From positions 167,490 to 231,489 of the forward strand of contig JADJFB010000005.1 in assembly GCA_016708845.1 (NCBI GenBank): a DNA stretch of 64,000 nt, written 5' to 3'. The notes under the pieces are model-generated. The model had not been told where the DNA came from. It saw nothing but the letters and a program-made list of their open reading frames with translations, and did not search any database. The DNA comes from Bacteroidota bacterium (lineage in GTDB: Bacteria > Bacteroidota > Bacteroidia > B-17B0 > Aurantibacillaceae). Positions 38,773 to 49,745 of this stretch are shown piece after piece (within the stretch, counting starts at the first letter, position 1; every line of letters begins with the position of its first letter). The position numbers and the translations under genes are program-made.

Positions 38773-41700
38773 TAAAACGTTTATTCATTTTATTTACGAT
38801 AATTTTTATAACAGCTAATTTAGCTGCTCAACAATATGGAAATGAATGGATAAACTTCGGACAAAAGCATTACAAGATTAGCATTCCAAATACTGGATTA
38901 TACCGTATAGATTATAATACACTTGTTAATTCTGGAATACCAGTTTCCTCTATAAACCCTAAAAATTTTCAGTTATTTATTAAGGGGCAAGAACAATACA
39001 TTAACATCAATGATGAAAGTGATAATGTTTTTAATACAACTGATTACATCGAATTTTACGCTAAAAAAAATGATGCGAGTTTTGATTCCTCAGCCTATAC
39101 AAACATTACTCGTTTACCCAACCCTTATATTGCTTTATTTAATGACACCAATTATGCTTACTTAACATGGAATGGTTCCTTAAGCAATAAACGTGTGCAA
39201 CGCGAAACGGATGTAAACTTTGTTGGATATACTGCTGCTACTTATTTTTATAATGAAAAAATCGAAGCCTATAAGAACAGCTATTCTTTAGGTAAAACCT
39301 ATTTAGGAGTTATTTCTGACCCTAGGTATATGTTAGGTGAAGGATCGGGATTTAATATTAATAAAGGATCTTCAGAACAAACCAATTTTAGTAACCTCAA
39401 CATTTATCCATCTAATTTGCCAGTGTATATAAAAACAAGTTATTCAGGCGCTTCTGAAAACTATGTTTCGGGTATTACTTATGATCATCAAATAAAATTT
39501 CTGTACATTGATAATTTAGGAAATACCGTTAGCGTTAATGATACGACGTTTATGGGAGTTAATCAGTTTTATATAGAAAAACAGTTAACAGCCAATCAGT
39601 TACAAAACTCTTCGCAAATTATCGTTAGCAGCGAAAACAATCCTCTTTTTGCATCAATACCAAATGCTATTCATCTAACAAATGTGCATTATATCTCCAT
39701 AAAATATCCTCAAGTTCCTGATTTATCAAACGCGTCAGAACAGCAGTTTTATTTAAACAATGCTTCTGTTGGCTCAAAAGCTTTTTTAGATATTCAAAAT
39801 GTAAATGTTGGTACCTCACAAGTTATTCTATATGATCTAACAAATCACAAATACATTCCTACAGTAGTTTCGGGAAGCAATGTAAAAGCATTAGTGCCAA
39901 ATTCGAGTTCTCAAAAAGAATGTTTTTTAACGACTACCAATAACATCAATACAGTTAATTTACTAACACCAGTTAACCAAACAGGATTCTTTGTAAATTA
40001 TTATACAACAAATCCTGATTCTGCTTTTTTAATTGTTACTCACAAGAGTTTGCAAACACAAGCTAACTTATATAAACAATACAGAGAAACTTTATTAGGC
40101 GGAAGCAATCATGTAATAATGGCTGATATTGATGATTTGTATGATCAATTTGCTTATGGAAATACAAAAAATCCTTTAGCTATAAAAAATTTCTGTAAAT
40201 ATTTAAGTGATGCATTAGCAGTACCACCTAACTATTTATTATTAATTGGAAAATCAATCCAAAATTCTGATGTGAGAATTAATAGCAATAACTGGAATGC
40301 AAATAAAGTTCCAACATTTGGACATCCATCATCAGACAATGCATTAACTGCTGGAATACATGGAGCAAATTCAATTACACCTTTTATACCTGTAGGAAGA
40401 ATTTCTGCAAAAATGGAGCAGATGTCACCAATTATCTAGATAAAGTAAAAGAACATGAAGGAACTTCAATAAATGGTTTAGGGTCAATCTCGCCTCCATT
40501 AGATTGGCACAAACGAGTTCTTCATTTTAGCGGGGGTGAAGATTTTCAACAACAGGATGCTTTTAGATCATATTTAGAAGTATTTGGAAATATTATTGAA
40601 GATACACTTTATGGCGCAAGAATATTCCCATTTCAAAAAACGACCTCTGCACCTATTCAAATTACAGTAAGTGATTCCATCAAGCAACTCATCGATTACG
40701 GTTGTTCATTAATTACTTTTTTTGGACATGGCTCAACTACTGGTTTTGATCAAGCTATTGATAATCCTTTAGCTTATGATAATCAGTTTAAATATCCTTT
40801 ATTTTTAGCCAACTCTTGTTATTCGGGAAATATACATTTACCAGATGCCAATAGTACTAGTGAAGTGTTTACTTTGATTCCTAATAGAGGTAGTATCGGG
40901 TTCTTAGCTTCATCTTCGGCAGGCGTAGTAAACACACTTTATAATTTTTCAAGAGATTTTTATTTAACAATAGCCTCCGAAACTTATTATAAAGGCATTG
41001 GTGACGCTGTAAAAAGTGCCTCAAAAAAAACATCTTTTTTAAACGATCAACTACAACATATTACAAGTTTAGAAATGACTTTAGAAGGCGATCCTTCTGT
41101 TAAATTAAATGCGTTTCCAAAACCAGATTATGAAATTACAAATTCAAGCGTGTATTTTAATACGACTACTCACTTAGATTCTATAGGTATTAATATCGTT
41201 ATTAAAAACAATGCAAAGGCCATTTTAGATACGTTTATTGTGAGTGTAGAACATTATTTTCCTAACGGTGACTCGACAACCTATTTTAAACAAATTAAAG
41301 CGCCAATGAACAAAGACACGCTGAGTTTTTTTGTTGAAAAAGATTACGCAAAACACGTTGGCTTAAATCATTTCTATGTGCGCATTGATTCTTATTATGA
41401 GATGAATGAAATGGCAGAAACTAATAATACAACAAATGGTTTTGTTGATTTATTTATCCCTGGCGGAGATGTAATGCCTGTGTATCCATACCAATACGCT
41501 ATTATACCAAACACTCCTCAAATTACGTTAAAAGCAACAACGGCCGATCCTTTTGCCGCCTCAGCAGCTTATCGAATTCAATTAGATACAAACGACACAT
41601 TCATTAATCCCATAAATACAACGGTTATAAACAGTGTGGGAGGTGTTATACAATGGACGGTTAATTTACCGTTTACTGATAGTACAGTTTATTTTTGGAG

Positions 41701-43834
41701 AATCACTAAAGATTCAATTTTACCAAACGATTATACAAACTGGAGAGAGAGCTCGTTTCAAGTGTACAATAACAAAACTGGTTGGGGTCAATCCCATTTT
41801 CATCAATTTAAAAACGACAGATATCAATTTGTAACATTCAACAGGCCATCACGGAAGTTTGAATTTAATAATACATATAGTTCTATTGCTTGCCGTAATG
41901 GTTTTCATAATGTCATTCCTTGGACATCGATTAACTATTCTATCAATGGCTTTGTAAGACACCTTCATCCATGCGCACCTTTTAGTGGCTGGACTATCGC
42001 CATCATCGATTCTATTTCTGCTGAACCAAAAGAGAATCTTCCTCCTGTAGGATTTACACCTCAAGGGAATTGTCATTGCTATAATCGACCTTTATACGCT
42101 TACGATTTTGGAGTAAATACTTTCTGTGGAGCAACTCCACTATGGCAACAAGATTTATTCAATTTATTAAATAACGTCCCAAATGGAGCTAAAATATTAG
42201 CTTACTCTAATCAAAATCATTTAAGCTCAACATTTTCTTCTGGATTAAAATCACAATTTGAAAGTTTTGGTAGCAGTTTTATATCAAATAGTAATCTTGT
42301 TGGCGATACAATTCCTATGATTATTTATGGAACAAAAGGAATGGCTTCTGGGCAAGCGCATGAAGTAGTTGGTTCTAGCCCTAATAGTATTATTTACTTA
42401 GAGGACTCTATTAAAACAAATTGGAACAACGGCTACATTTTATCTGAAATAATTGGTCCTTCAACAAAATGGAATAGTTTACATTGGAGACAACAATCAT
42501 TGGAGTTTCCATCTAAAGATAGTATAAAACTAAAAGTAATTGGTATTAAAGCTAATGGTGCAAAAGACACTCTGGTAACATTTTCGAAAGATAGCACCGA
42601 CGTATATGATTTAGCAAATTATATAGATGCAACTGATTACCCTAAAATGCAATTAATTGCCTTTATGCGAGATGACGTTTTCACAACAGCCGCTCAGTTA
42701 AAAAAATGGCAAGTATATTTTGATCCAATTCCTGAATGTGCTATTAATCCTCAGCAAGGCTTTACTAATAGTGCAACATTACAAGCCCTGCAAGAGGGAG
42801 ATAATTTAATTGTGCATTTGCCAATACAAAACATAGGTACTGTAACGTTTACAGATAGCTTATTGGTAACTTATTGGATTGAAGATGCGCAACGTGTTAT
42901 ACATCCATTACCTTATAAACTAAAGGCAAAACCATTTGTGCCAAATCAAGTGATTATTGACACGATTAAGTTTAACACCTTTAGTACTAATGGCATTGGT
43001 CAATTTGCTGGCTTTAACTATTTATGGGTGGATGTAAATCCTGAAAATCATTCTAAATATCAATTAGAACAATATCATTTTAATAATGTGGCACGTATTG
43101 GATTTAATGTAAGTAAGGATAATATTAACCCTTTATTAGATGTGACTTTTGATGGCACTCATATTTTAAATGGTGATATTATCTCATCTAAACCACACGT
43201 ATTAGTTACACTAAAAGACGAAAACAAATACTTAGCCCTAAACGACACTAGTAATTTTAAAGTGTTTATTAAATACCCTAACCAAGTTAGTGAGAAAAGA
43301 ATTTTCTTTTCAAATGCTTTACAATTTTCACCAGCGCAATTGCCAAACAACTCTTGCAAAATTGAATGGCGACCAGAATTTGCGGAAGATGGTAAATACA
43401 AAATGATTGTACAGGCTGTTGATAGAAGTAGTAACGTATCGGGCGCTACAGATTATAACATTCAGTTTGAAATTATTAATAAACAAACCATTACCGAAGT
43501 TTTAAATTACCCTAACCCATTTAGCACCTCAACAAGATTTGTATTTACATTAACTGGCAACGAAATACCTGACATTTTTACCATACAAATTATGACGATA
43601 ACAGGTAAAGTAGTAAGAGAAATTACAAAAACTGAACTAGGGAATTTACATGTAGGACGTAATATTACAGAGTATGCCTGGGATGGAAAAGATGAGTTTG
43701 GTGACAAACTAGCTAATGGTGTTTATTTGTATAAAGTAATCACTCGCAGTAATGGTCAATCTGTTGAGAAGAGACAAACCGATGCGGATTCTTTCTTTAA
43801 AAAAGGAATTGGCAAGATGGTAATTATGAGATAA
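38769..43834 (+). CDS. porU: Type IX secretion sortase PorU, one frameshift
   Basis: This is the C25 (gingipain-like) cysteine peptidase that removes cargo sorting domains and attaches cargo to lipopolysaccharide. There is a signal peptide (ending NLAAQ), an N-terminal domain (WINFGQKHYKISIPNTGLYRIDY) and the C25 domain. The catalytic pair is His654 (FFGHGSTTG) and Cys684 (ANSCYSGN). A CARDB-like middle and a FlgD-type C-terminal Ig domain (LNYPNPFSTSTRFVF, YAWDGKDEFGDKLANGVY) follow. A missing A near 40410 breaks the frame. The corrected product, about 1688 residues, is longer than well-studied PorU proteins. It follows porV with a 4-base overlap. Confidence 0.92.
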
Positions 43835-44798
43835 CTAAAGTATCTAAAATTTTATCTTTAGATAAAGCAACTTTTAAAATTTCTGAAGCTTGTTTTAAAA
43901 TATCGGCTTCTACTGTTTTCTTATTTCCTAAAATAACATTCGCCTTTTCTTTAGATTGAAGCTCCGTAAGATCTTCCAAAATAAAAATAGCATGACTTAA
44001 ATGTTCAGATTTTAAGCCATCGTCTTTTAGTTTACCCAATTCTTTAATCAACCAACTTAAAGCAAAAAAAGAATCGGTATCAAATTCAATAATAGCAGAG
44101 TTTTTAGGTTTGGCAGGCAACTTATTATATGGTGAATTTAAAACCTCCTTTGTAAAATAATTCAACTGATACTTTGATTTCTTAGTCGATTTCTTTAATT
44201 GTATCAATCCTTGTAAGGCTTGCGCGTATATACTTAACCAACGTAATTTGCGTCTTAACTCATGTACTTGCTCTTCTAACTTTGTAAATTGATATTCACA
44301 TTTCTCACAAAAACTAAGAATAGCATCAATTTCGTCAATTAGCGAAAAAGTAAGTTCATCCGTATATTCTTTATTATAATCAACACTAAATTCACTTAAT
44401 TTTTCATCAAAGCTTACTAGCTTATTATTTAACCATTCTTTCTCAGATAGGCGTTGATTACACTTATTAATAAAACTATTAGCATTGACTGCAAAATATT
44501 TCAAGACTTCCTTTGTTACTTTTTTATTCGTTTTTAATTCCTTTTCTAAAACTAAATATTGATCAATCTCACCAAATAAATCTTCTAATTTTTTAAATCG
44601 CTTATTCCATTTATCAAATATCTTTTCATCAAATGCTTTATTATGAAGTCTAGTTAAACCTTCCAGCATAAACAATGGAGTTCTGGCATCATTGGCATAT
44701 AACCAAAGTGCTGGATTTTTTTGTTTAGAAGCTTTAGTCAACAAAGCTTGCAATTGCTTACTGTAAAACAAAAACGGATTGAACTCTTTTACTGCCAT
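43824..44798 (-). CDS. CHAD-like helical protein
   Basis: A 324-residue all-helical protein with no signal peptide. The segments NDARTPLFMLEGLTRLHNKA and VHELRRKLRWLSIYAQALQG, with conserved His and Arg/Lys, are reminiscent of CHAD domains, which bind polyphosphate. It has many Lys residues. Its last 11 bases overlap the end of porU on the other strand. The upstream neighbour is the SpoIIE-type phosphatase gene with 4 bases between them, so the two are one operon. The domain call is tentative. Confidence 0.5.
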   Translation of the reverse strand: MAVKEFNPFLFYSKQLQALLTKASKQKNPALWLYANDARTPLFMLEGLTRLHNKAFDEKIFDKWNKRFKKLEDLFGEIDQYLVLEKELKTNKKVTKEVLKYFAVNANSFINKCNQRLSEKEWLNNKLVSFDEKLSEFSVDYNKEYTDELTFSLIDEIDAILSFCEKCEYQFTKLEEQVHELRRKLRWLSIYAQALQGLIQLKKSTKKSKYQLNYFTKEVLNSPYNKLPAKPKNSAIIEFDTDSFFALSWLIKELGKLKDDGLKSEHLSHAIFILEDLTELQSKEKANVILGNKKTVEADILKQASEILKVALSKDKILDTLVIS

Positions 44799-44802
44799 AA
44801 TT

Positions 44803-46794
44803 TTAAATTTTTATACCGATAACACATATATCATCCACCTGCTCCAAATCACCTCTCCAATATTCTATTGATTCATTTAATTTTGTTTTAATCTCTTTAA
44901 GCGGCAAATGTGAATTGGCAAATAATAATTCTTCTAATTGTTTATACTTAAATTTTTTACCCTTTTGGCCCCCAAATTGATCTGCGTAACCATCTGTTAA
45001 CGTAATAACTAAATCCCCTTTTTTAATATCCATCACATACTCGTCAAATAACTTATCAGCCGAATGACCTGCGCCAACAGGCATTTTGTTTGATTTAGAA
45101 ACTATGAGTTCTTTACCACGAATGATATAGAAATTGTTATTAGCATTTGAGTAGGTTAATTTCATTTCATTAAAATCAAAACTGCATAAACAACAATCCA
45201 TACCATCTTTAGTTTCAATGATGCTTCCTTCAGGGTTTAACGCTTTAATAATATCGGCTCTCAATTGATTTAAAATTTCAGCAGGATTAGCAATTCCTTT
45301 TTCATTTACAATTTCATTTAAAAAATTAATTCCCATCATACTCATCATAGCTCCTGGAACACCATGCCCCGTACAATCTGCCGTCATCACCATAAATTTA
45401 TGTTCGTGACTTAAAGCCCAATAAAAATCGCCACTCACAATATCTTTTGGTTTAAATAAAATAAAAAAATCAGTGGTATGTTTTTTAAAATAATTATCGC
45501 TCGTTAAAATACTTTGCTGTATGCGTTTAGCATAATTTATACTATCCGTAATTTCTTTATTCTTAACTTCCACTAATTCTTTTTGGTGATTAATCTCTTT
45601 ATTAAACGCCTCCAAATTGCTATTAGTTTTTTGCTTTAGTACATTATTTCTATACAATATCACTAATACAAAGCCAAGAACAATAATACCTAGTAATGCC
45701 GCAGATAAATAAATTTTCTTTTTTTGATTTTCAGCTTCATTTAGTTTTTGTTTTTCACCTAATAATTGAATCTCTTTTTGTTTTTTCTCGTTTTCATATT
45801 TAGCCTCTGCATTTTTTTCTTGCTGAATGGTTTCATAATTCAATGCACTGTCTCTGTACATTTTATATTCTTTAAAATATTTCAAACTGTTCTTAAAATC
45901 TCCTAATTCTTCAAAATATTGACTGTAACCTTGCGCAATTGTTTCCAATGCAGGAATATCTCCTGTTTTTTTTACACAAATAGAAGCCTTATCTAACGCC
46001 TCAATTGCTGATTTTAAATCATTATTTAAATAATGGGCATTACTTAATTGTATATAACAATGTACTAACGTATAATCATCATTAATGGCAATAGAAGCAT
46101 TGACAGCGTCTATTGCAGCTTTTAAACATTTATCCTTATCTTTTAATTCATAATAAATTTCGGATAATGAAACATAATTATTACTAAGTCTGTCTTTATT
46201 ATTGTTTTTCAAATTATAGTCTAAACATAAATTCACATAGTACATAGCACTATCTAATTTCTTGTAGCCGGTGTAAATCCCTACTATATTGCCATAAGGG
46301 GCAACTGGTAAAATATCTGGCTGACATATTTTTGATAGCTCAACACTTTGTAAGTAATAGTAAAGAGATTTTTGTGTATCTTTTCTTTTAGAGTAGATAT
46401 TCCCTAGTGAATTGTAGAGAGAAACTTGAGTTTTTTGCTGGTTGTTTTTTTTGGCATATTTTAATCCTTCCAAACATAAATTTAACGCCATTGGAATTTC
46501 AGCCATATCTGTATAAATAGCGGCTTGGCTATTACAAATTCTGGCGTATGACCTTTCGTAATTTAATTTTTTTGCCAAACTATAAGATTGTGATGAATAA
46601 TCAATGCCTTTTTGTAAACTCGAGTAACTGATTTCCCAAGCAATCGCATCTAATAACAATACCTTATTGGTATCATCTTTAGCTGTTTTTAAAATAGTTA
46701 GGCAAGAATCAATATTCATTAATTGCGCATAAGTACTATGCCCAAAAATAATGCTGCAAAAAGCCAAAAAATATCTTATACCCTTAAATTTCAC
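44803..46794 (-). CDS. TPR-repeat sensor with SpoIIE-type PP2C phosphatase domain
   Basis: A 663-residue protein. The order is signal peptide (ending STYAQ), TPR repeats (about residues 40-310), a transmembrane helix (IYLSAALLGIIVLGFVLVIL, about 363-382), a short coiled coil, then a SpoIIE phosphatase domain. The phosphatase motifs are DIVSGDFYWAL, MTADCTGHGVPGAMMSMMG and ITLTDGYADQFGG, with the metal-binding Asp residues present. The TPR part faces the periplasm and the phosphatase the cytoplasm, so it may regulate an anti-sigma or similar switch. It is co-transcribed with the CHAD-like gene. Confidence 0.9.
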   Translation of the reverse strand: MKFKGIRYFLAFCSIIFGHSTYAQLMNIDSCLTILKTAKDDTNKVLLLDAIAWEISYSSLQKGIDYSSQSYSLAKKLNYERSYARICNSQAAIYTDMAEIPMALNLCLEGLKYAKKNNQQKTQVSLYNSLGNIYSKRKDTQKSLYYYLQSVELSKICQPDILPVAPYGNIVGIYTGYKKLDSAMYYVNLCLDYNLKNNNKDRLSNNYVSLSEIYYELKDKDKCLKAAIDAVNASIAINDDYTLVHCYIQLSNAHYLNNDLKSAIEALDKASICVKKTGDIPALETIAQGYSQYFEELGDFKNSLKYFKEYKMYRDSALNYETIQQEKNAEAKYENEKKQKEIQLLGEKQKLNEAENQKKKIYLSAALLGIIVLGFVLVILYRNNVLKQKTNSNLEAFNKEINHQKELVEVKNKEITDSINYAKRIQQSILTSDNYFKKHTTDFFILFKPKDIVSGDFYWALSHEHKFMVMTADCTGHGVPGAMMSMMGINFLNEIVNEKGIANPAEILNQLRADIIKALNPEGSIIETKDGMDCCLCSFDFNEMKLTYSNANNNFYIIRGKELIVSKSNKMPVGAGHSADKLFDEYVMDIKKGDLVITLTDGYADQFGGQKGKKFKYKQLEELLFANSHLPLKEIKTKLNESIEYWRGDLEQVDDICVIGIKI

Positions 46795-46842
46795 TGACTT
46801 AAAGCTAGCTATTTTTTATTAAAAACAGTTTAAATTAATAAT

Positions 46843-46850
46843 TATCTTTG
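46843..46850 (+). promoter_or_regulatory. Promoter -7 element of gltX, close to the ATG
   Basis: TATCTTTG exactly matches TAnnTTTG. It ends only 6 bases before the gltX ATG at 46857, so transcription would begin at or very near the start codon. No convincing TTG is seen at the usual spacing upstream (about 46821), so the promoter is only partly matched. Confidence 0.45.
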
Positions 46851-46856
46851 CACCCT

Positions 46857-48377
46857 ATGGAAAAAAGAGTAAGATTACGTTTTGCGCCAAGTCCAACTGG
46901 CGGTTTACATATGGGCGGGGTTCGTACCGCTTTATTTAGCTATTTATTTGCCAAAAAACATGGTGGTGATTTTGTGTTACGTATTGAAGATACCGACCAA
47001 ACTCGTTATGTAAATGGCGCTGAAGAATATATTATTAACGCCTTAAAATGGTGCGGTATTGAGCCAAATGAAGGTGTTGGTTTTGGGGATGGACCTTATG
47101 CGCCATACCGCCAAAGCGAGCGCAAAGAATTAGGTATTTACAAAAAATACTCAGATCAGTTAATTGCTTCAGGTCATTCATACGTTGCATTTGATACCTC
47201 TGAGGAATTAGATGAAATGCGTAAACGTTTGGAAGCTGCTAAAGTAGTAGCTCCTCAATACAATGCTATCACGCGTCAAAACATGCGTAACTCATTAACG
47301 TTACCGGAAGATGAGGTGAAAAAATTAATGGATAGTGGTGCGCCTTATGTGGTTCGTTTAAAAGTGCCTCGTAACGAAGAAATTCGTTTTCATGATATCA
47401 TTCGTGGATGGGTAACTGTAAACTCTAGTCAGGTAGATGATAAGGTATTATTGAAATCAGATGGAATGCCAACTTATCATTTAGCACATATTGTAGATGA
47501 TATTGAAATGAAAATTACACATGCGGTGCGTGGCGAAGAATGGTTGCCAAGTGCTCCATCTCATATTTTGATTTACCGTTATTTAGGTTTAGAAGCTAAC
47601 ATGCCGCAATTGGCACATTTACCACTGATTTTAAAACCAGACGGTAACGGAAAATTATCAAAACGTGATAAATCAGGCTTACCAATGTTCCCAATCAACT
47701 GGCACGATGAACGTACAGGAGAAAGCTATGTAGGTTACAGAGAATCAGGATTTACGGCAGATGCTTTTATTAATATGTTAGCATTGTTAGGATGGAATCC
47801 AGGAGACAACCGTGAGATTATGAGCAAGGAAGAATTAATTGCTAATTTTTCTTTTGAACGCGTAAATAAATCAGGAGCTAAATTTGATCCTGAAAAAACA
47901 AAATGGTTCAATCAACAATATTTAAGAATGCAAACCGATGAGCAATTAGCAGAATCTGTTACGCCTTTTTTAGAAGCTAAAGGAATTAAAAAAGATAAAG
48001 CATTTGTAACAGAGTTTTGCCGATTGATAAAAGAAAAAGCGCATTTAGTAACAGAGTTTTATGATTTGGGTTCTTACTTTTTTGCAGCACCAACAAGCTA
48101 TGATGAAAAAGTAATGGCTAAAAAATGGAATGAAAATTCAAAAGCTACTTACACTAAACTAACAGAAAAATTAACTGCTTTAGATAATTGGACAACAACT
48201 AGCTTACATGATTTATTTGCTGCAGCTGAACCAGAATTAGGTAAAATTGATATGCAATTAGTTCGTGTGTTAACTACTGGTGTTGCCGGTGGAGCTCAAT
48301 TGTTTGATATGCTAGCATTATTAGGCAAAGAAGAAACACTTGCTCGTTTAAACAAAGCATTAGCGAGTTTATCATAG
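46857..48377 (+). CDS. gltX: Glutamyl-tRNA synthetase
   Basis: A 506-residue class I aminoacyl-tRNA synthetase. The HIGH-equivalent is PSPTGGLHMGG and the KMSKS-equivalent is GKLSKRDKSG. The catalytic fold contains RIEDTDQTRYV. I choose ATG 46857 (MEKRVRLRFAPSPTG) over a TTG 9 bases upstream. It charges tRNA-Glu. The stop codon overlaps the GTG of tadA by one base, so translation is probably coupled. Confidence 0.97.
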   Translation: MEKRVRLRFAPSPTGGLHMGGVRTALFSYLFAKKHGGDFVLRIEDTDQTRYVNGAEEYIINALKWCGIEPNEGVGFGDGPYAPYRQSERKELGIYKKYSDQLIASGHSYVAFDTSEELDEMRKRLEAAKVVAPQYNAITRQNMRNSLTLPEDEVKKLMDSGAPYVVRLKVPRNEEIRFHDIIRGWVTVNSSQVDDKVLLKSDGMPTYHLAHIVDDIEMKITHAVRGEEWLPSAPSHILIYRYLGLEANMPQLAHLPLILKPDGNGKLSKRDKSGLPMFPINWHDERTGESYVGYRESGFTADAFINMLALLGWNPGDNREIMSKEELIANFSFERVNKSGAKFDPEKTKWFNQQYLRMQTDEQLAESVTPFLEAKGIKKDKAFVTEFCRLIKEKAHLVTEFYDLGSYFFAAPTSYDEKVMAKKWNENSKATYTKLTEKLTALDNWTTTSLHDLFAAAEPELGKIDMQLVRVLTTGVAGGAQLFDMLALLGKEETLARLNKALASLS

Positions 48378-48823
48378 TGGAATTATACTCAGACGAATAT
48401 TTTATGAACGAAGCGCTGAAAGAAGCCCGAAAAGCTTTTGAGGCAGACGAAGTTCCGGTTGGCGCTGTGATTGTAGCTGATAATAAAATAATTGCCAGAG
48501 CGCATAATTATACCGAACGATTAAATGATGTGACCGCTCATGCCGAAATGCAAGCTATTACATCAGCAGCTAATGCTATTGGCGGAAAGTATTTGAATGA
48601 TTGTACTTTGTATGTAACTTTAGAGCCTTGTTTGATGTGTGCTGGTGCACTTCACTGGAGTCACATTACAAAAATAGTATTTGGTGCAAGCGACGAAAAA
48701 AAAGGATATAGTAAAATTAATCAAACCGTATTACATCCTAAAACAGCTGTTATTAAAGGAGTTTTGGAGCAAGAATGCTCAACGATTTTAAAAGATTTTT
48801 TTGCAGCAAAAAGAAAAGCTTAA
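48377..48823 (+). CDS. tadA: tRNA-specific adenosine deaminase TadA (nucleoside deaminase)
   Basis: A 148-residue zinc deaminase making inosine at the tRNA-Arg wobble position. Zinc and catalytic residues are His55 and Glu57 in TAHAEMQAI, and Cys85 and Cys88 in LEPCLMCAGAL. The GTG start at 48377 overlaps the gltX stop. The stop TAA is the first part of a repeat element (48821-48932). The alternative, guanine deaminase, is less likely given the length and motifs. Confidence 0.92.
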   Translation: MELYSDEYFMNEALKEARKAFEADEVPVGAVIVADNKIIARAHNYTERLNDVTAHAEMQAITSAANAIGGKYLNDCTLYVTLEPCLMCAGALHWSHITKIVFGASDEKKGYSKINQTVLHPKTAVIKGVLEQECSTILKDFFAAKRKA

Positions 48824-48932
48824 CCGCAGAGAACAAAAAGTTTTTTGCGCAAAGAAAATGAGGTGATCAAATAATTAAACAATAAAAATTCTCTGCGAAC
48901 TTTGCAATACTCTTTGCGAACTTTGCGGTTAA
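48821..48932. repeat. Intergenic inverted repeat, family B full element
   Basis: The left end TAACCGCAGAGAACAAAAAG and right end CTTTGCGAACTTTGCGGTTA are imperfect inverted copies. The inner part repeats TCTCTGCGAACTTTGC and TCTTTGCGAACTTTGC in tandem. The block is about 112 bp. Its first three bases are the tadA stop codon. One arm of the same family lies at 30881-30920. Confidence 0.7.
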
Positions 48933-48944
48933 ATAACAAAAACC

Positions 48945-49733
48945 ATGAATTTAGACTTAAAACATAAACAAGCCATCGTTTGCGGTAGCACCCAAGGAAT
49001 AGGAAAAGCTATTGCTTTAGAATTAGCAAACTTAGGAGCAAGCGTTACATTAATTGCTCGTAACGAAGAAGCATTAAAAGCTACTAAAACAGAATTAAGT
49101 ACTTCTGCTGGTCAGTTACATTCTTACTTATGTGTTGACTTTAGTAAACCAGATGAACTAAAACAAATTGTTGAAGCATATTTGCAACGTCAACCAACCG
49201 TTCATATTTTAGTAAATAATACTGGTGGTCCAGCTGCTGGCCCTGCGCATTTAGCCAAGACAGAAGAGTTTTTATCAGCTTTCAACAATCATTTAATTTG
49301 CAACCATATTTTAGTTCAAGCATGTTTAGAAGGGATGAAAAATGCTAAATACGGACGTATTATCAATATTATTTCTACCTCAGTAAAAGCACCTTTAGCA
49401 AATTTAGGTGTATCCAATACCATTAGAGCAGCTGTTGCTAATTGGGCAAAAACCTTAGCTAACGAACTAGGTAAATTTAATATCACTGTTAATAATGTTC
49501 TTCCTGGAGCAACATCAACGGTAAGATTAAAAACTATCATTGAAAATAAATCAACTAAAACTGGTCATGCTTTAGATGCGGTAACTAATGAAATGATTGC
49601 TGAAATCCCAATGGGTCGTTTTGGCGAAGCTTCTGAAATTGCTAATGCAGTAGCTTTTTTAGCATCACCGGCAGCTTCTTACATCAATGGAATTAATTTA
49701 CCGGTTGATGGTGGTAGAACAGGGAATTTGTAA
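48945..49733 (+). CDS. SDR family protein with altered catalytic motif
   Basis: A 262-residue Rossmann protein. The nucleotide-binding motif GSTQGIGKAIA (residues 13-23), the NNTGG motif and the PG segment (NNVLPGATST) are normal for a classical short-chain dehydrogenase. The C-terminal AASYINGINLPVDGG also fits. At the place of the catalytic YxxxK the sequence reads SNTIR (in LGVSNTIRAAVANWA), so both Tyr and Lys are replaced, while Ser is kept in NIISTS. The substrate is unknown. It is followed by a strong hairpin. Confidence 0.85.
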   Translation: MNLDLKHKQAIVCGSTQGIGKAIALELANLGASVTLIARNEEALKATKTELSTSAGQLHSYLCVDFSKPDELKQIVEAYLQRQPTVHILVNNTGGPAAGPAHLAKTEEFLSAFNNHLICNHILVQACLEGMKNAKYGRIINIISTSVKAPLANLGVSNTIRAAVANWAKTLANELGKFNITVNNVLPGATSTVRLKTIIENKSTKTGHALDAVTNEMIAEIPMGRFGEASEIANAVAFLASPAASYINGINLPVDGGRTGNL

Positions 49734-49745
49734 TTCTTTTCATAA

